NCBI RefSeq assembly: GCF_037975245.1
Contig: NC_092571.1
Coordinates: 27,730,564-27,794,563 of the forward strand
Origin: Apostichopus japonicus
Taxonomy: Eukaryota > Echinodermata > Holothuroidea > Aspidochirotida > Stichopodidae
DNA length: 64,000 nucleotides
Reading direction: 5' to 3'
Shown here: one piece after another, positions 1 to 15,747 of the stretch
How positions within the stretch are numbered: position 1 is the stretch's first letter
Layout of the letters: the number at the start of each line of letters is the position of its first letter
Program-made: the position numbers and the translations under genes
The notes under the pieces: generated by a model
Database searches by the model: none
What the model saw: the letters and a program-made list of their open reading frames with translations, nothing else
Told to the model about the DNA's origin: nothing

Positions 1-207
1 ACAAGTGGACTAACACGCAGTGACAGGTTTCAAATAACGTTAAAAGAGGACTCAGAGGAGTTTGTTAAAGAATGTGTATAGTTTCTTTTAAGAATACATT
101 TCATGATACATATTGAATTTTTCCTATATTTGTACAAATGATGATTGTTTATTGATAGATTCCATTCTTTGTTATTTAACTGTAATATTTAATATTATTA
201 TTATTAT
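1..207. other. AT-rich flank before the LINE
   Basis: AT-rich sequence ending in a short ATT run immediately before reverse-transcriptase homology begins near 208. No gene is seen here. The short ORF beginning at 113 is only the upstream extension of the LINE reading frame. Confidence 0.5.
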
Positions 208-1698
208 CTTAAAGGAGCTGCTTCGTCTAAATGTTTCTAAAGCTTCTGGACCGGATGCAATCCATCCGTATTTGTTGAAGACTTTTGCACACCATTTCTG
301 CGTTCCGCTCTCGTTGATTTTTAGTAAATTTATGGATGAAGGTTATGTTCCTAGGGACTGGAGATGTGCTAATATTACCCCAATTTTCAAGAAGAGGATA
401 AGACTAAGCCCTGTAATTATAGGCCCGTTAGTCTCACTAGTTTAGTTTGTAAGGTCATGGAGTCTATTGTTAAAAAGTCTTTGGTCTGTCACTTCAGCAG
501 TCAGTCTTTGATCAGAGATTCTCAACATGGCTTTTGTCAAAAAAGGTCTTGTCTCACTAATATCCTTGAGTTTATGGAAGATGTAACAAGCTCACTAAAT
601 AGGCAGAGGTCTGTAGATGTTGTGTTCCTGGATTTCCAGAAGGCCTTTGACAAAGTTCCCCACCAGCGTCTTTTACTTAGGCTGAAGAGCATGGGTGTCT
701 TAGGGAATTTACTGTCTTGGATCGGGAATTGGCTTGGTAATAGGGAACAGAGGGTGGTAATTAATGGCTGTGCTTCTTCTTGGCAGAACTTTACTAGTGG
801 GGTTCCACAAGGGTCTGTATTAGGTCCCCTGTTGTTTGTTGCATATATAAATGACATCGACGGAGATATTTTGTGTACAGCTAAGAAGTTTGCTGATGAC
901 ACCAAATTGTATTCCGAGGTCTCTTCCAAAAGCGATTCTGAGAAATTTCAAGCGGATTTAGATAAGATTTTTTCCTGGTCTCAGGGGTGGCAAATGCTTT
1001 TTAATATTGATAAATGTAAGGTAATGCGCATTGTTAGTAGTAACCAAAAGTTTACATACAATCTAAATGGTGGGGAGTTACAGGAGGTCTCTGTTGAAAG
1101 AGACCTAGGTATCTACATTGACTCGTCTCTGCAACCTTCTAAACATTGTCTTGAAGCTGCTGAAAGAGGTAATAGGGTTTTAGGTATGATCAAGAGGAAC
1201 TTTAGTTTTCTGAAAGAGGACATCGTAGTTAGGCTTTATAAGCAGTTGGTTAGGCCTCATCTGGAGTATGCTGTGCAGGCTTGGAACCCTTATTTTGCTA
1301 AGGATAAGGAAGTACTTGAAAAGGTCCAGAGGAGGGCTACTAGGATGATTAGTTCCTTAAAGAGGGTTCCTTATTATAGGCGGTTACAACTGTTGAATCT
1401 CACCACACTGGAGCTTAGGAGGTTACGTGGGGACTTGATCCAGGTTTTCAAGATTGTGTATGGTTTCGACAATTTATCCTTTACCGACTTTTTCATGTTT
1501 GCAAACAGTAGTTGTACTAGAGGTCATTGTCTTAAACTTCAAAAGTCGCATAGTAGGATTAATATTCGGCATAACTTTTTTTCTAATAGGGTTGTGAATG
1601 AGTGGAATAGTTTGCCTGAGAACGTTGTACTTGCAAGTAGTGTCAATGGGTTTAAGAATGCTTTGGACAAGCACTTTAAGCATTGTAATCGGGTCTGA
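208..1698 (+). pseudogene. LINE reverse transcriptase, frameshifted and 5'-truncated
   Basis: This encodes the reverse transcriptase that copies LINE RNA into DNA at the insertion site. Reading starts in frame at NVSKASGPDAIHPYLLK (RT block 1) and breaks near 391-397, where about one base is missing; homology continues in another frame to the TGA at 1696-1698. Counting from the ATG at 457, motif A FLDFQKAFD lies at residues 57-65, motif B SGVPQGSVLGPLLF at 114-127 and the catalytic FADD box at 145-148. The C-terminal part contains QLVRPHLEYAVQAWNP and QRRATRMI, typical of CR1-like LINEs, and there is no RNase H domain. The catalytic aspartates are intact, but the frameshift and missing N-terminus make this copy inactive. 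After the frameshift the reading frame is free of stops, so the copy is fairly young. Confidence 0.88.
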
Positions 1699-1800
1699 GT
1701 GTTTGTGTCTTCAGTTTTTTCCCTCTCTTTATAGGGTCCTTGATGGGGACTTAAGTGTCCCTCCTGATCCTTTTTTCTACTAAACTAAACTAAACTAAGT
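208..1800 (+). mobile_element. 5'-truncated CR1/L2-type LINE with (CTAAA)n tail
   Basis: A non-LTR retrotransposon copy. It starts abruptly inside the reverse-transcriptase domain, with no ORF1, no endonuclease and no 5' UTR, as expected for 5' truncation during target-primed reverse transcription. It keeps the whole C-terminal coding region, a short 3' UTR and a (CTAAA)n tail at about 1780-1798. A small GC stem (GGGAC 1746-1750 with GTCCC 1757-1761) lies just before the tail; a 3' stem-loop followed by a microsatellite is typical of CR1/L2 elements. No clear target-site duplication is visible. Family assignment rests on protein similarity and the tail; the exact clade is uncertain. Confidence 0.88.
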
Positions 1801-1910
1801 TATGATATAAAAGATGTTTATTGATGTTTTTATTTTTATTATTTTGACTGAAATTTGGCGTCATTGTGACTGAGAAATGTTAGTTTTGATCAAATTGTTT
1901 TTATCCGCCT

Positions 1911-2215
1911 AGCTAAAACCGGTGTTGTGGCCGAGTAGATATTTGAAGCAATGAGGCTTAGCAATCTAGATGATCTGGGTTTGATACCCGGCCGGGTCAT
2001 AGTATGGTTGGTGCGCAGTTCATCCCAATAGCAATCTACGGTTTTCCCAACTGAAATGACTTTCTAAATTGAAAAGATCCTAAATTTGAGTTACAATGTT
2101 GAATTGGAAGCCACCCGACGTGTCAGTGGTAATCTATACGCCCTTGCGTGCTTCAACCCAAATTTGTGGTCGTTAAAGCGTCGTATAAATAACTGCTGAT
2201 TATTATTATGAATAT
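1911..2215 (+). mobile_element. tRNA-derived SINE
   Basis: The head resembles a tRNA. An A-box-like TGGCCGAGTAGAT lies at 1928-1940 and a B-box-like GGTTTGATACC at 1978-1988, followed by CGGCCGGGTCA as in a tRNA T-arm and acceptor. Spacing of the two boxes suits an internal RNA polymerase III promoter. A tRNA-unrelated body follows, and the 3' end is an ATT-rich tail at about 2199-2215. No clear target-site duplication was found, and the head carries substitutions, so this is probably an old copy. Confidence 0.75.
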
Positions 2216-3154
2216 TATAAGAATGGGGGTTGAAACTCCTTGAGATATATCATATTAACAGTTGCTTAATTTTAACTTATAAAGGTATCTGTGTTTCAAA
2301 ATTTTAATGCGTAACTTATGACTTTTTATTGTTACATAATTATGTAAAACCTTCAAACTTTCATGACGAATTTCATCGATTTAGGTTAACTAGAAAAAGA
2401 GTCTAGCACATCATGTCTTCTTGTACTTTCTTATCTTTCCTTTAACATTATTCAATATGCTTCGTGGGCAATTTAAAATCGACATATATCTTTAATGCCT
2501 ACCACATCCACAAACCTATTTCAAAGTAAATAGGCTGTGATGTTGACGAAAGTGTATAGCCTACAAGCCCGACAGGGATCGAATTGAGGGTATAGAGTGA
2601 GAGGTTAGTTAGGAACTGCCTTGGATTTTCATTGAAATACACCGGCACCGCGGTAATTTTTGCAGCTTTCAAAAAGGACACAATGACAATTAACCCCCCT
2701 AAAAAATTGAAAAGCTATAGCATCACATTTGTGTTTTAAATGAGAGAATACAGAACAATCACGGACACCAAAAAAGAAAATTGTTTATAAGACCAGATGT
2801 CTACGTTTCCATTACTTGCTTAAATATTTGTTTTCTGACGAAAAAGCTGATGTTACCTTTTTGTTTTAATTTGAATATGAAGTGTTATGTTCATCGAAAT
2901 CATTATAAGGGCATATACGGCAGCTAAGTTGAAGGGGCACTATATATAGCTTATCCCGAAGGTATACAGCGGATGGGTTTTTAAGGGTATTCTGGCAAGC
3001 GGTAAGAAACGTCGATTAATTTTTTGGTAATACCAAAGGTATTTCACGTTTCAAGGGAACTAGTTTGCGAAAGAAGATTTTATAGCTCGAAAAATATGGC
3101 TCATCGAAACTAGTATAGATCTTCATAAATTTCGTCTAAATGTTACTCAGAATG

Positions 3155-3158
<4 letters not shown>
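2216..3158. other. AT-rich DNA, nothing recognised
   Basis: No coding signal, RNA gene or recognisable transposon. Short ORFs on both strands show no familiar motif. Confidence 0.5.

Positions 3159-3224
<66 letters not shown>
3159..3224. repeat. (AT)n microsatellite
   Basis: About 33 uninterrupted TA dinucleotides. The antisense ORF through it reads as alternating Ile-Tyr and is not a gene. Confidence 0.97.
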
Positions 3225-3226
<2 letters not shown>

Positions 3227-5878
3227 TGTCATGTTCTTTTTCTCTCTCGCTTCATCTTTCTGACGAAAGGACATAACGTGCACATCTATAATTTTATTAT
3301 GTAATTTAATTTTATATATTATTTTTTGCCATTTAAGAGTATAAACAACATTACCAGCACATGTGTGTCGCGAATATTTTCTAAAAGTCATTTGAATATG
3401 TCTGTTAACCTCAAAAGTTATTGCTAGATAATTAATGAGAAATTAGAAAGTGATAAATGTTAATGGTAAATTAAATATGCTCTGATAGCGATATGCAGAG
3501 ATGGTGAATTCTGTCGATCTGCCTCCAAAACTGATAACACAACAATTCTTCCTAAAGATTCCACTTGTTATCAAATTATCAACGGAGACTTCTCCACAAA
3601 GCAAAATTTACCCTGATAGGAAAAGTACCCGGCTGCTTTGAAGTTAGACTTAAAAAAAAAATCTGCTAACTTCCACAAATTTGAAAAATAAACAACATAT
3701 CTGTGTCAGATGACCTTAGGTGACGTCATAACAAAAGTGTAAATGGCATTGGTCAATAACCGAAGTTCAAGTTACAAACAATCTATAACAATGCAACAGT
3801 TACATGGAATCAGATTTTATTTTTTTCTCGTATCTCTCTTTTTTGTTTAACAATAATTACTATAGGAAATATTAAAATAATTAGTTTTATTTTCTTCTTC
3901 ACAAACTTGAACAGAAAACGACCTACTTTTGGTGTATATGGGGAAACAGCTTTAAATCTTATCTAGCGTCAGTTTATTTACGTAAGTGAAAAATTCAATC
4001 CGTTGTGTTTATTTACATGTTAAATTGCCTTGCAAAACAGAAAATACCGTTACGCATGAAACTTACATATCACTTGGAATCCCTTATCCGTATCAGTTTT
4101 CCAATGATTTATTCTCTCATTTGACCTTTTAGTTTTGGAAACGACATGCACAGCAACCCAACCAAAGATGTAAATTTATTTTGTGGGGCGCTCGAAGAAA
4201 CTACTTGAAACATCTCCAGATAAACAGAGCATATTTGCTTAGGGTAAAAGTGAAAGAAATGCCTTAAATGTGTAAATATTTGAATAAAACTCGTCTCTAT
4301 ACAAAATCACATCACGGTGAAAAGTGAGACTTTTTTCCTCTTATTCACGTTGCCAACCACCGCATGACAACTTTTTAACAAAAAATTAGAAACTGACGAA
4401 TATTATTTTGAAAATATATGCATTTCTTTGAAAAACTTTCTTGTTTTTCACATCTAGCATACAATTTTTATAGATATGTTATTTATTTTTCCGTTTTTGC
4501 TGAACCTTTGAAGATGTAATACATTTTTAATGCATGGTGGATGGGGTTGGGGTTGAGAAGGGGTTACCGGTTGTCACTTTTGCGATTTTGCTTTTTTAAC
4601 GTAGGCTATATATAATATTGAACAGTCATTGTTGAGTTTGAACAATTGCAGACGCGTTTCATTAAACTGTTTCGTTTCAAAGGAAAGATACAAACCTAAC
4701 CATCATCTTATGTGTAATATGAAAAGAAAACTTTGATATAAAGAAACTGATAAGAAAAGAATTTCTCCGTCTGGGAGATACAATATAGTTGGAAATCCAT
4801 ATCTGAAGCGTGTCATTTTGCTAATCTGTGATGTCATAGTGCCACATGGATCTGAAACCCGTTCACATTTTATTGTTCATGGTAGAATGTTAGTAAACAG
4901 TGTTGGCATTGAAGCCAACGCCATCATTAGGCCGTTCTATGAAAACTTCGGTAATGTTAGTTTCAACAGTTATAAAATCCATCTAGTTTACAGACAAAAA
5001 CAAAAAGAAACACAATGAAAATGGGAGCACACGTGACATGATGATAGTTAGACTTAAACCTGTGATATCTCCTCAAGTGGAAACCTCCGACATCTCTCAA
5101 TCAAGTGGAAAAAGATTTTACTTAGCTGTTTTGGGGAAGTCTCTCCTTTTATTGATCACATAAAACAATGTCTAGTGAGCTTGTTGTCTTTTTCCTCAGG
5201 TCTGCACATGCGCATTATACTATGATATTCTGTTCGATTGTGCCAGTAGGAGGGGGAAGAGAGGTGCATGTCTTACGCCCACCCACCCCCTCCCCTTCAC
5301 ATGAAATTCATATCTTTTCCTGGCCATATAACTAGCCCTATCTAGCTTCAATATACTTATACAACGTTGTTGTCGAAGCATAGAATCGTACATTTAACCA
5401 TCTGTTCATTCAATGATTTGGTTGAAAAGCGAATAAAGTTTAAGTTTGTCAATGCTAATAACTAACCGTCCCAAAGTACAGAGTGAATCTGGCAAATCTA
5501 ATTTTAGAGGTCATATAATAACCATCTCGTTCAACTATTTTCTATTTAAATATACTACAATCTGTATAAAATATTTTTAATGCAATCTGTATGCATTAAA
5601 ACTGTCACCAATTAATTGGGTTTCCTCCATATTATTTTCGAATGTGTTATGTCTACCAGCTATTTCTAATTACATGACCTTTCTATGAAACCAAAAGTAA
5701 GTAGTTAAATAAAACTTTATCGGAAAGTCAGTTAAAGTATTGATATATTAATTTTGTATTTGCTTCGAAACGTGCGTTTTTGTTAGCAACTTTTGCTACA
5801 ATCTGGTGGTACGGTGATGATAATTTGATTATTTGCGATTTTTTTTATCAAATTCACGAAAAGTTTGTATTTACGTAA
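3225..5878. other. AT-rich DNA, nothing recognised
   Basis: No supported gene. The ORF at 4818-5018 lacks any recognised motif or splice context. Confidence 0.5.
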
Positions 5879-5886
5879 AGCATTCG

Positions 5887-6044
5887 ATGGCGCTAGAAAG
5901 CGGAATATATTACGTACAAAAAATACATGCTGTACTTGCGAAATACATACATGGTTAACTTCAAAAGTACATTTTAGATATATTTATGTATATGTATACA
6001 CATATATATTTTTGTACGTAATATATTCCGCTCTCTCGTTCCAT
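5887..6044. mobile_element. Small inverted-repeat element (MITE-like)
   Basis: A perfect 24-bp inverted repeat: the left arm at 5899-5922 begins AGCGGAATATATTACG, and the right arm at 6009-6032 is its exact reverse complement. Weaker complementarity continues outward to ATGG (5887) and CCAT (6044). Just outside, AGCATTCG (5879-5886) and AGCATTGA (6045-6052) look like an imperfect 8-bp target-site duplication. There is no coding capacity. A non-autonomous DNA transposon is the best explanation, but the boundaries are inferred and the family is unknown. Confidence 0.55.
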
Positions 6045-6052
6045 AGCATTGA

Positions 6053-6491
6053 GCTATAACACGTGTACCCACCAATTCAAGTGAACTTAACGTAACCCGT
6101 CCTAATTTTTATTAAAGAGCAGTTACGTTAACTTCACAACATATGCCTACGTGTATTCCACTTGATACATGTTGGGAAACACAAAAAGTCCGTATGTATG
6201 TTTCGAATTATATTTCACTTGTTATTTCGCAAACTGTTGTAAACATATTTGTTTCTTTCTTGAGTACAAACTCAGCCATTAAGTGAAAGATTAGGTAACA
6301 TGTGAACATGGTCATTTACTCAAGCTCATCAAAATCTAACCAGGATAAGTAGAGTAATGCTATACATATAATGCCATAGCAGGGCCTTTTTAAATAAACA
6401 CTGGAGAGCCCCCCCCCCCCCGTCCAGTGTTGACCCTCCCAGTACAGCAATTTGCTACCATGATTTTTGCCCAGTTTAATTCCCAAAGTTA
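6053..6491. other. AT-rich DNA with a poly-C run
   Basis: No gene is seen. A run of about 13 C residues sits near 6409-6421, just upstream of the large tetranucleotide array. Confidence 0.5.
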
Positions 6492-9620
<3,129 letters not shown>

Positions 9621-9691
9621 TATACCATACCAAACCATATACCATACCGTACCATAGACCATACCAAACCATAGACCATACCGTGCCATAC
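9621..9691. repeat. CCATA-type short tandem repeat
   Basis: Interspersed copies of ACCATACC, ACCATAGACC and AAACCATA form a degenerate minisatellite of about 70 bp. Confidence 0.85.
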
Positions 9692-10790
9692 TATTAGTCT
9701 ACTTAGATATTGACCTTCTAGTTCACGTACAGGTTCTTCGATACAAGATGAGAGAAATTCAACACTTTCTAAAACACTTGACTGGTATTTTATTGCACTG
9801 CAGAACGAGTATATTAATCTAACACTATTAATAATTCTCACTGCAGCCTCTCCCTTTAAACTAGACAATCAGTCGTTTTGGTTTCCAGGACACTCGAAAC
9901 TTTTCGCTGTATTGCTTACAGAAGTGTATAGTACTTATATATCTGAATTCTAAGTATTGATTGTTTTGTTTTGAAGCGTTAATCCCTACCTAGGTTTAGC
10001 GCTGATAAGAGATAAACTATATATATATCTATATCTATATATATCTTTGGTAAAGTTTTCCCATGACACAATTCTGGGTGAACGTAAATCAAAAGATAAC
10101 AATTACTTTCTTAGTAGTGGTTACATCTTCTATTCTCGTAATTTTCTAGGAATATTGGAAATTAACTTGATAATTCGTGTACATCTGTGACGTCGCCTGT
10201 GACGTCGATGACAATATGGCAAGAATACGTGTTCAATGAATTAACTGTTTCAGTATTCAAGTCATACATGATCGCGATTTTACGAATACCAGTGAGAATA
10301 GGCGAAAATGAAACTAACATCCATTGGAGTCAAGCATTTTTCCTGAGAGAAATGGAATGTATGTCAGGCTTATTACACAACAGCTGAAATTTAGGTTTTT
10401 GAGATGAATTTGAACGAAGATTCGGTATACATACACAACCCTAGTAAAATATGATGCATTCCTTCCTTTATAAAAGAATCAATCTGCCTCTGGTCCATAC
10501 CACTACCTAGAGTATTCGGGAGAAATGTGTTATTATGTGTCCTCCCAGCCCCAACCCCACACCCCTTCCCCATCATGCAAATCTTTGATATTCAGGAATA
10601 TCATTAGCGTTGGACGGTCAGCGACTAAATCTAAGATGTTTTCTAAGTTGAAAGGGCGCCTTTTGAATGTTTCTCCGAATGCCGAGAAAAGCCTTGAACA
10701 TGCACTGACTTCACATCTAAAGTATTCAGTGGTAAATATTATACAGATTGACTACGATCTACCTCGCAGGAAAGTAACCATGTCAATAGA
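9692..10790. other. AT-rich DNA, nothing recognised
   Basis: Contains a short TATATC-type repeat near 10018-10046. The ORFs at 10187 and 10525 have no recognisable features. Confidence 0.45.
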
Positions 10791-10862
10791 ACCATTTAAC
10801 CATTTAACAATTTAAACCATTTAAACAATTTGAATCATTTGAACCATTAAACCATTTAAACA
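10791..10862. repeat. ACCATTTAA short tandem repeat
   Basis: About eight degenerate copies of a 7-10 bp unit of the ACCATTTAA type. Confidence 0.88.
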
Positions 10863-13800
10863 AAAAGATGGTTTGGTTGGGGCTCTTTCTCTTCATTATT
10901 CATTACACGTTATAAATAAGTACCATAACGCATTTTAGTTTGAGTTAAGATTTGAATACTTGGAAATCTATGATGTAGCTCTACAACTAAGCATAGAGAT
11001 TACGGTATAGAGTTTCAACACGTTTACCTATACAAGTAATTTCTTACATCTATCTCGAACTAAGTTCTCCCAGGTACTTTTTTCACAATTACCCTCCAAT
11101 CAACTGTGACGGATTCGCATTCTTTCAAAAACTTATAGAAACTCTCGGGAGTATAGACTCACTAGATGGAATAAAAGAAAAATTAAGCCGTCTGCTATCC
11201 AGTTTGAACCAAAATATGGGTCATTTGGAGACTGTTTCGGCAACGGTGACGTAAGCAAAGGTGATTCCTTGGAATGAAATGTGACACGGTTCGTTGTTTA
11301 ATATAACGTAGAAAGAATCAAAAATGGCATTTTAACACGTTTTAAATTTTATATTCCAAATGCCAATGAATTTTGGAAACCTTGACGGGAAATGTGGGGG
11401 TAAAAATTGATGTGAGAAAAGGGAAGCTGATCCGTTGATAACGCTTTATTATCTACCAACCTACTGTATAATTCATCTGTCAAACATCCTTAACCGAAAC
11501 TTCATCAATATGATTTTAAGTTTCAAAAAAAGTTTCCGACGAATTTTGATGACTCTCAAGAGTGATGGTCCTTTCGAAGGTAACATTTTGGCTTTATTCG
11601 ATTCAAAGGCTGCCGAACTTAATGTAAAGCAACTTCCAAACAGATCCCGCAATTTTCACAATACATTTTATTGCCTTTTTAAAGTGTGTGAAGGGAGCAT
11701 AGGCTCAACAAACAGTATCTTCGGTGCATCGAAGTCTTAACACGAGAATGCAGCATTTGGTTCAAACATGTTGCCGCGGCGGATTTTGAGATTGAAGATA
11801 CATCAGGAACTAAGTAAACGAGTAAGATCTAAAATTGTTTGAGGATTTAATGGACGTTTAATATATTTCTATTTATTCTCGATTTTTTCTCAATTCGTAA
11901 ACGCAACATATGCAGTGATGAAAAACAAAGCGAAAAATAGTTCAATGAAGCGATAGATATGAAGCTTACCTATCGTGGTTTTATGTATGCTAATGCAAAG
12001 CCTAGCTTAACAAAAAAACGGCAATATCTCGGTAGTATGTGATTTAAAACCAATTGAAAACATTCATACGTAATGCTAACCTGAATGATATCATTCATTT
12101 GAAATCATATGAAACATCAACGTTTTAAAGATTTTCTGCACAATTTGGGTAAGCCAAACGGTGGCGAATACATTACCAAGTTTTGTTGACGGTTAGCGGA
12201 ACTAATAACGCATGGTTCAATTTAAGTGATGGATTGATCTTGTATAAGCAAAAAGTCCCGTGAGCTTGCAGAAAATAATTACTTGATTAATCATTTTTTA
12301 ACAAAATGTTATTATGATCAGGGAATTCATATAATAATATCACCCATTTGATGAGTGATTACTCCAGTTTGTTCTAGCTATGTATAGTGTTACTAAATAC
12401 GATTATGAGAGATTAATGTAAAACCAATGTGGATTTAACATTAACAAATTATATGCCATATATTTATAACCAAACTCAAGAAAGATATTTAACTAGAGAA
12501 ATCTTCTGTTAGTGAAAAATAATTCTGGATTCTTCTGGTTTACAAAGTGATCGATCTCTTTATACGTTGTAGAGAGAAACTTCAATTTGTAGCACAGATT
12601 ACAAATTAAACGGCTGTTATTGCCTTTGTAGATGTTAGTAAAAGGTAGTTACATCGATGTATTATTATAATGAGAAACATAATTTACGAATCTATCTCGT
12701 GATCGCAATCGACCCCCAGGGCTAAGATCCATGGCAGGAGTGGGATCGAGAAAATCTTTAACCAAAAGTCAAATTATGTTAATGCTCATTGGATATATCC
12801 CATTAGTAATGTCAATAAAAGAATAAAGTCAATTTATGTTTCATGTATGAGCCTAGACCCTATATTAGTCTGTGGTTCTGTTTATTTTTTTATATTTTGT
12901 TTCATTTATATTTCTTATGTTTTGCTGCTAGGTCAGTAAAGCATCAAAAATTTCACGAAGTGATCTGCAATCAGAAAATGGTTGGGGTCGGACCTCTGGC
13001 CTCTGCATATGAAAAAAAGGGGCTTGAAATTATCAATTTTCTTTCTTGTGTCGGTACCAAAGATAAATTGGGAATGTAAGGACATAGTAGCTATATTATC
13101 TGTTATGTAAATTACCATTTGGATTCTTGTCTATCAATGCATACACCCAGAATGATTAAGAGATGTACCCGAATAAAAAAAAAAATAGTTGAGAATCAAA
13201 ATCACTTATACTAAGAGTGTGCAAATAACTGCTTACCTATAGTGAACTGAGAATATCCACACTGAGATCATTTGTATTTGTATAAGCTTTACTTTCGAAA
13301 TACAATTATAACGAATATATTGTGTAATTGTTGTTATATTTGGCATAAATCACTGAATTTTGTCAAATGTCTTCAAACAGTGCTATGTTGCTCATATGAA
13401 ATTTAGAGAAGATGTTTAGTTTGAGTTATCATAGTTAATGAATACAATTGATTAACATTAAAATTTAAGCCTGTACAGAGGGGCCGACGTCATCAACGAT
13501 TTAGCTTAAGGGAACATACCAGAGCATATGTTAAAAGTCAATATCTTGAAAACCAGAAATAGCTGTAGAAACAGTACCATCACTCACTTTTGTCTCTTTG
13601 TTTGACTATAACTTATCGAGACTAACAAATCTACCTAGAGTAATCCTTTAAAAAAAATGATCAAAAACATTATTTATTATATAAATTCAACATCAATATC
13701 GTATATACGGTGTGTACAGGGACAGAAACATCAACCAATGGCAGGCAAAGATTTTGTCGAAGAATTCATTTTACCGATTCAGGCTTAAGTCTGAATATCT

Positions 13801-14230
13801 TTGTTGTTTTTATTTCTTCTATTTTGCCGACCTACTCTGAAACAGTTCTCCCTATATAGTGAATGTAGAAAGTATCTCGACTTAATGATTTACCCCCCCC
13901 CCCACCCCACTGAAAATGGGGGTTTGGGCCATGGCTTCGGCCCCCTTCTAACGAGTCAACCATACAAACTTTAGTATTATATCATTTGAATGGCAACTTC
14001 CCTTTTTTATATTTTTGTAACTAAAAATGAAGTCTAGATTCAATTAATTGGTTATACTGATTATCACCATTAGTTATTAACATAACTCTCAATTAAAAAG
14101 AATTAATAAAAAAAATATATACTTCAATACTTTTTCAACATTGACATTCACGTTATTTGTTTTACTTTATAATTGATCCTTCGCCAAAATTGTGTTAAGT
14201 ACTTGAAAGTCAAAGTAATTGAACTGAATA
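10863..14230. other. AT-rich DNA, nothing recognised
   Basis: No supported gene or element over about 3.4 kb. A poly-C run lies near 13893-13903. ORFs at 11435 and 12843 lack recognisable motifs. Confidence 0.45.
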
Positions 14231-14455
14231 TTGGGAAATCAATTCAGTTACACCTCATGCATACACTGGCACTACGAAAGTTCAAACAGAGACTCGAGAG
14301 CGATCCGAGTGGGACTCAATAACGCAAGACGGCGGGCGGGGTACCGTGAAATGCTTTTAAAGGCAACAACAGCCAACAGGATGAGCAATATTTCGTCGAT
14401 CGTGATATCTGGATGGATCCGAGAGCTGCTGCAGGGTGATTCTAAACTTGTATAA
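14231..14455 (+). other. GC-richer island with open frames on both strands
   Basis: This stretch is visibly richer in GC and CpG than its surroundings and is open on both strands. The plus frame encodes about 74 residues with a basic region (NNARRRAGYREMLLKATT). The minus frame contains a hydrophobic run, EILLILLAVVAF. I recognise neither as a known family. A degraded transposon segment, a promoter or an isolated exon are all possible. No convincing splice sites bracket it. Confidence 0.3.
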
Positions 14456-15596
14456 ACAAACTTGAGTCTTATTTTTCGGTCAAGATGAGACGAAACAACA
14501 ATAAGTTCCAGACAACGGAAGGAGGAGCAGTAGTCTGTCTCTACGATATCATTTGGTTTTATTGTCCTTTTTTATTTGTATTTTTTGGGACCCGACATAT
14601 TTTGTCCTCGATGATACTGTAGTCAACATGTAGATATATAGGTGTAAACGCGTGACCTTTCGCAAGTGGGTTTCTCATATACAATTATCCAAATACACAA
14701 TAATTTTCTACCTTTGTCCTAATTTCAAAAGAGATTCATCGAAATAATACTCATGAAATGGGATGGGAAAAAAAAGTATCAAGGTAAAATATACTCATCC
14801 TTAGTAAAAGAGAGCTTACAAATTATTCATTTTTAACAACCTTGGAATTGCTCCAATTACGCTTAAGTAATGATTCACATTCACGTATTTACTCTATTAA
14901 TGTAAATCATAATAATAGCCAAAGTAATAAAAACTATTTCCCCGGGAGCGAGTGCTTCTGCTTGTCTTCTATCTGTAGAAAACACATAAGGAATGAATCT
15001 TCTCATCACTGGAGCATATTATAGCGTTCGATAGTCTCATTCTCCAACATAATCATTTCCTGAAATGAGGAATCTAGTTAACTTTACATATCACAAGGCG
15101 CAGATCAAGCGTTGGTGGCATACATTTTCATGTAGACATAATTAGAGACCTAATTTATCTCTTAAATATCACTCAGAATGGTTAATTTGGGTTAGGCTTC
15201 GAATATTTCAGGGCCAAACAACCAACCCCCCCCCCTCCCCTCCATCCATTTTAACTTTCACCGTTGTGTAAATTTGAAATAGTACGTATTTACACACATA
15301 AGTTTCAGTTTTAACTGTGTTATCTAATCGCCTTTCAAGGTTCATATTAAATATTGAAGTAATTGTTTCAATATCTGATTGGCTACACATGCATGTCTTG
15401 CTATCGTACTATATACACATCGGCTTAACTCAAGTAGGTTAGTACATTGTAACATTTTTGAAAATACATGGATTATTTCTTTTCACTGAAAAAGGATTCG
15501 TTACATATGTTAAAGAACCTCGCCCGTTAAATTAAACACCCTAGATGTCTGTATACGTTGTCTTGTGTCTATTGAAAGTCGTTTTAACATTCAATC
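14456..15596. other. AT-rich DNA, nothing recognised
   Basis: No supported feature; a poly-C run lies near 15226-15235. Confidence 0.45.
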
Positions 15597-15747
15597 TGGA
15601 ATTTCAGATATCTGAAATTATGGGTCATTTCAGATATATGAAATTGTGGGTCAGTTCAGATTTCAGAAATTCACTTTGAAATATCTGAAATGAAATTCGA
15701 GATATCTGAAATATTATAGATCAGATATCTGAATTAGAATTTCAGTT
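15597..15747. repeat. Cluster of ATATCTGAAAT palindromes
   Basis: A perfect 20-bp palindrome, AATTTCAGATATCTGAAATT, occupies 15600-15619. It is followed by several full or half copies (TTTCAGATATATGAAAT, TTGAAATATCTGAAAT, GATATCTGAAAT, TCAGATATCTGA) within 150 bp. This may be a degenerate short tandem array or a cluster of binding sites; the sequence does not decide between them. Confidence 0.8.

Noticed and set aside
1911-2000. Functional tRNA gene
   Set aside because: A- and B-box words are present, but the cloverleaf is disrupted and a SINE body with an ATT tail follows.
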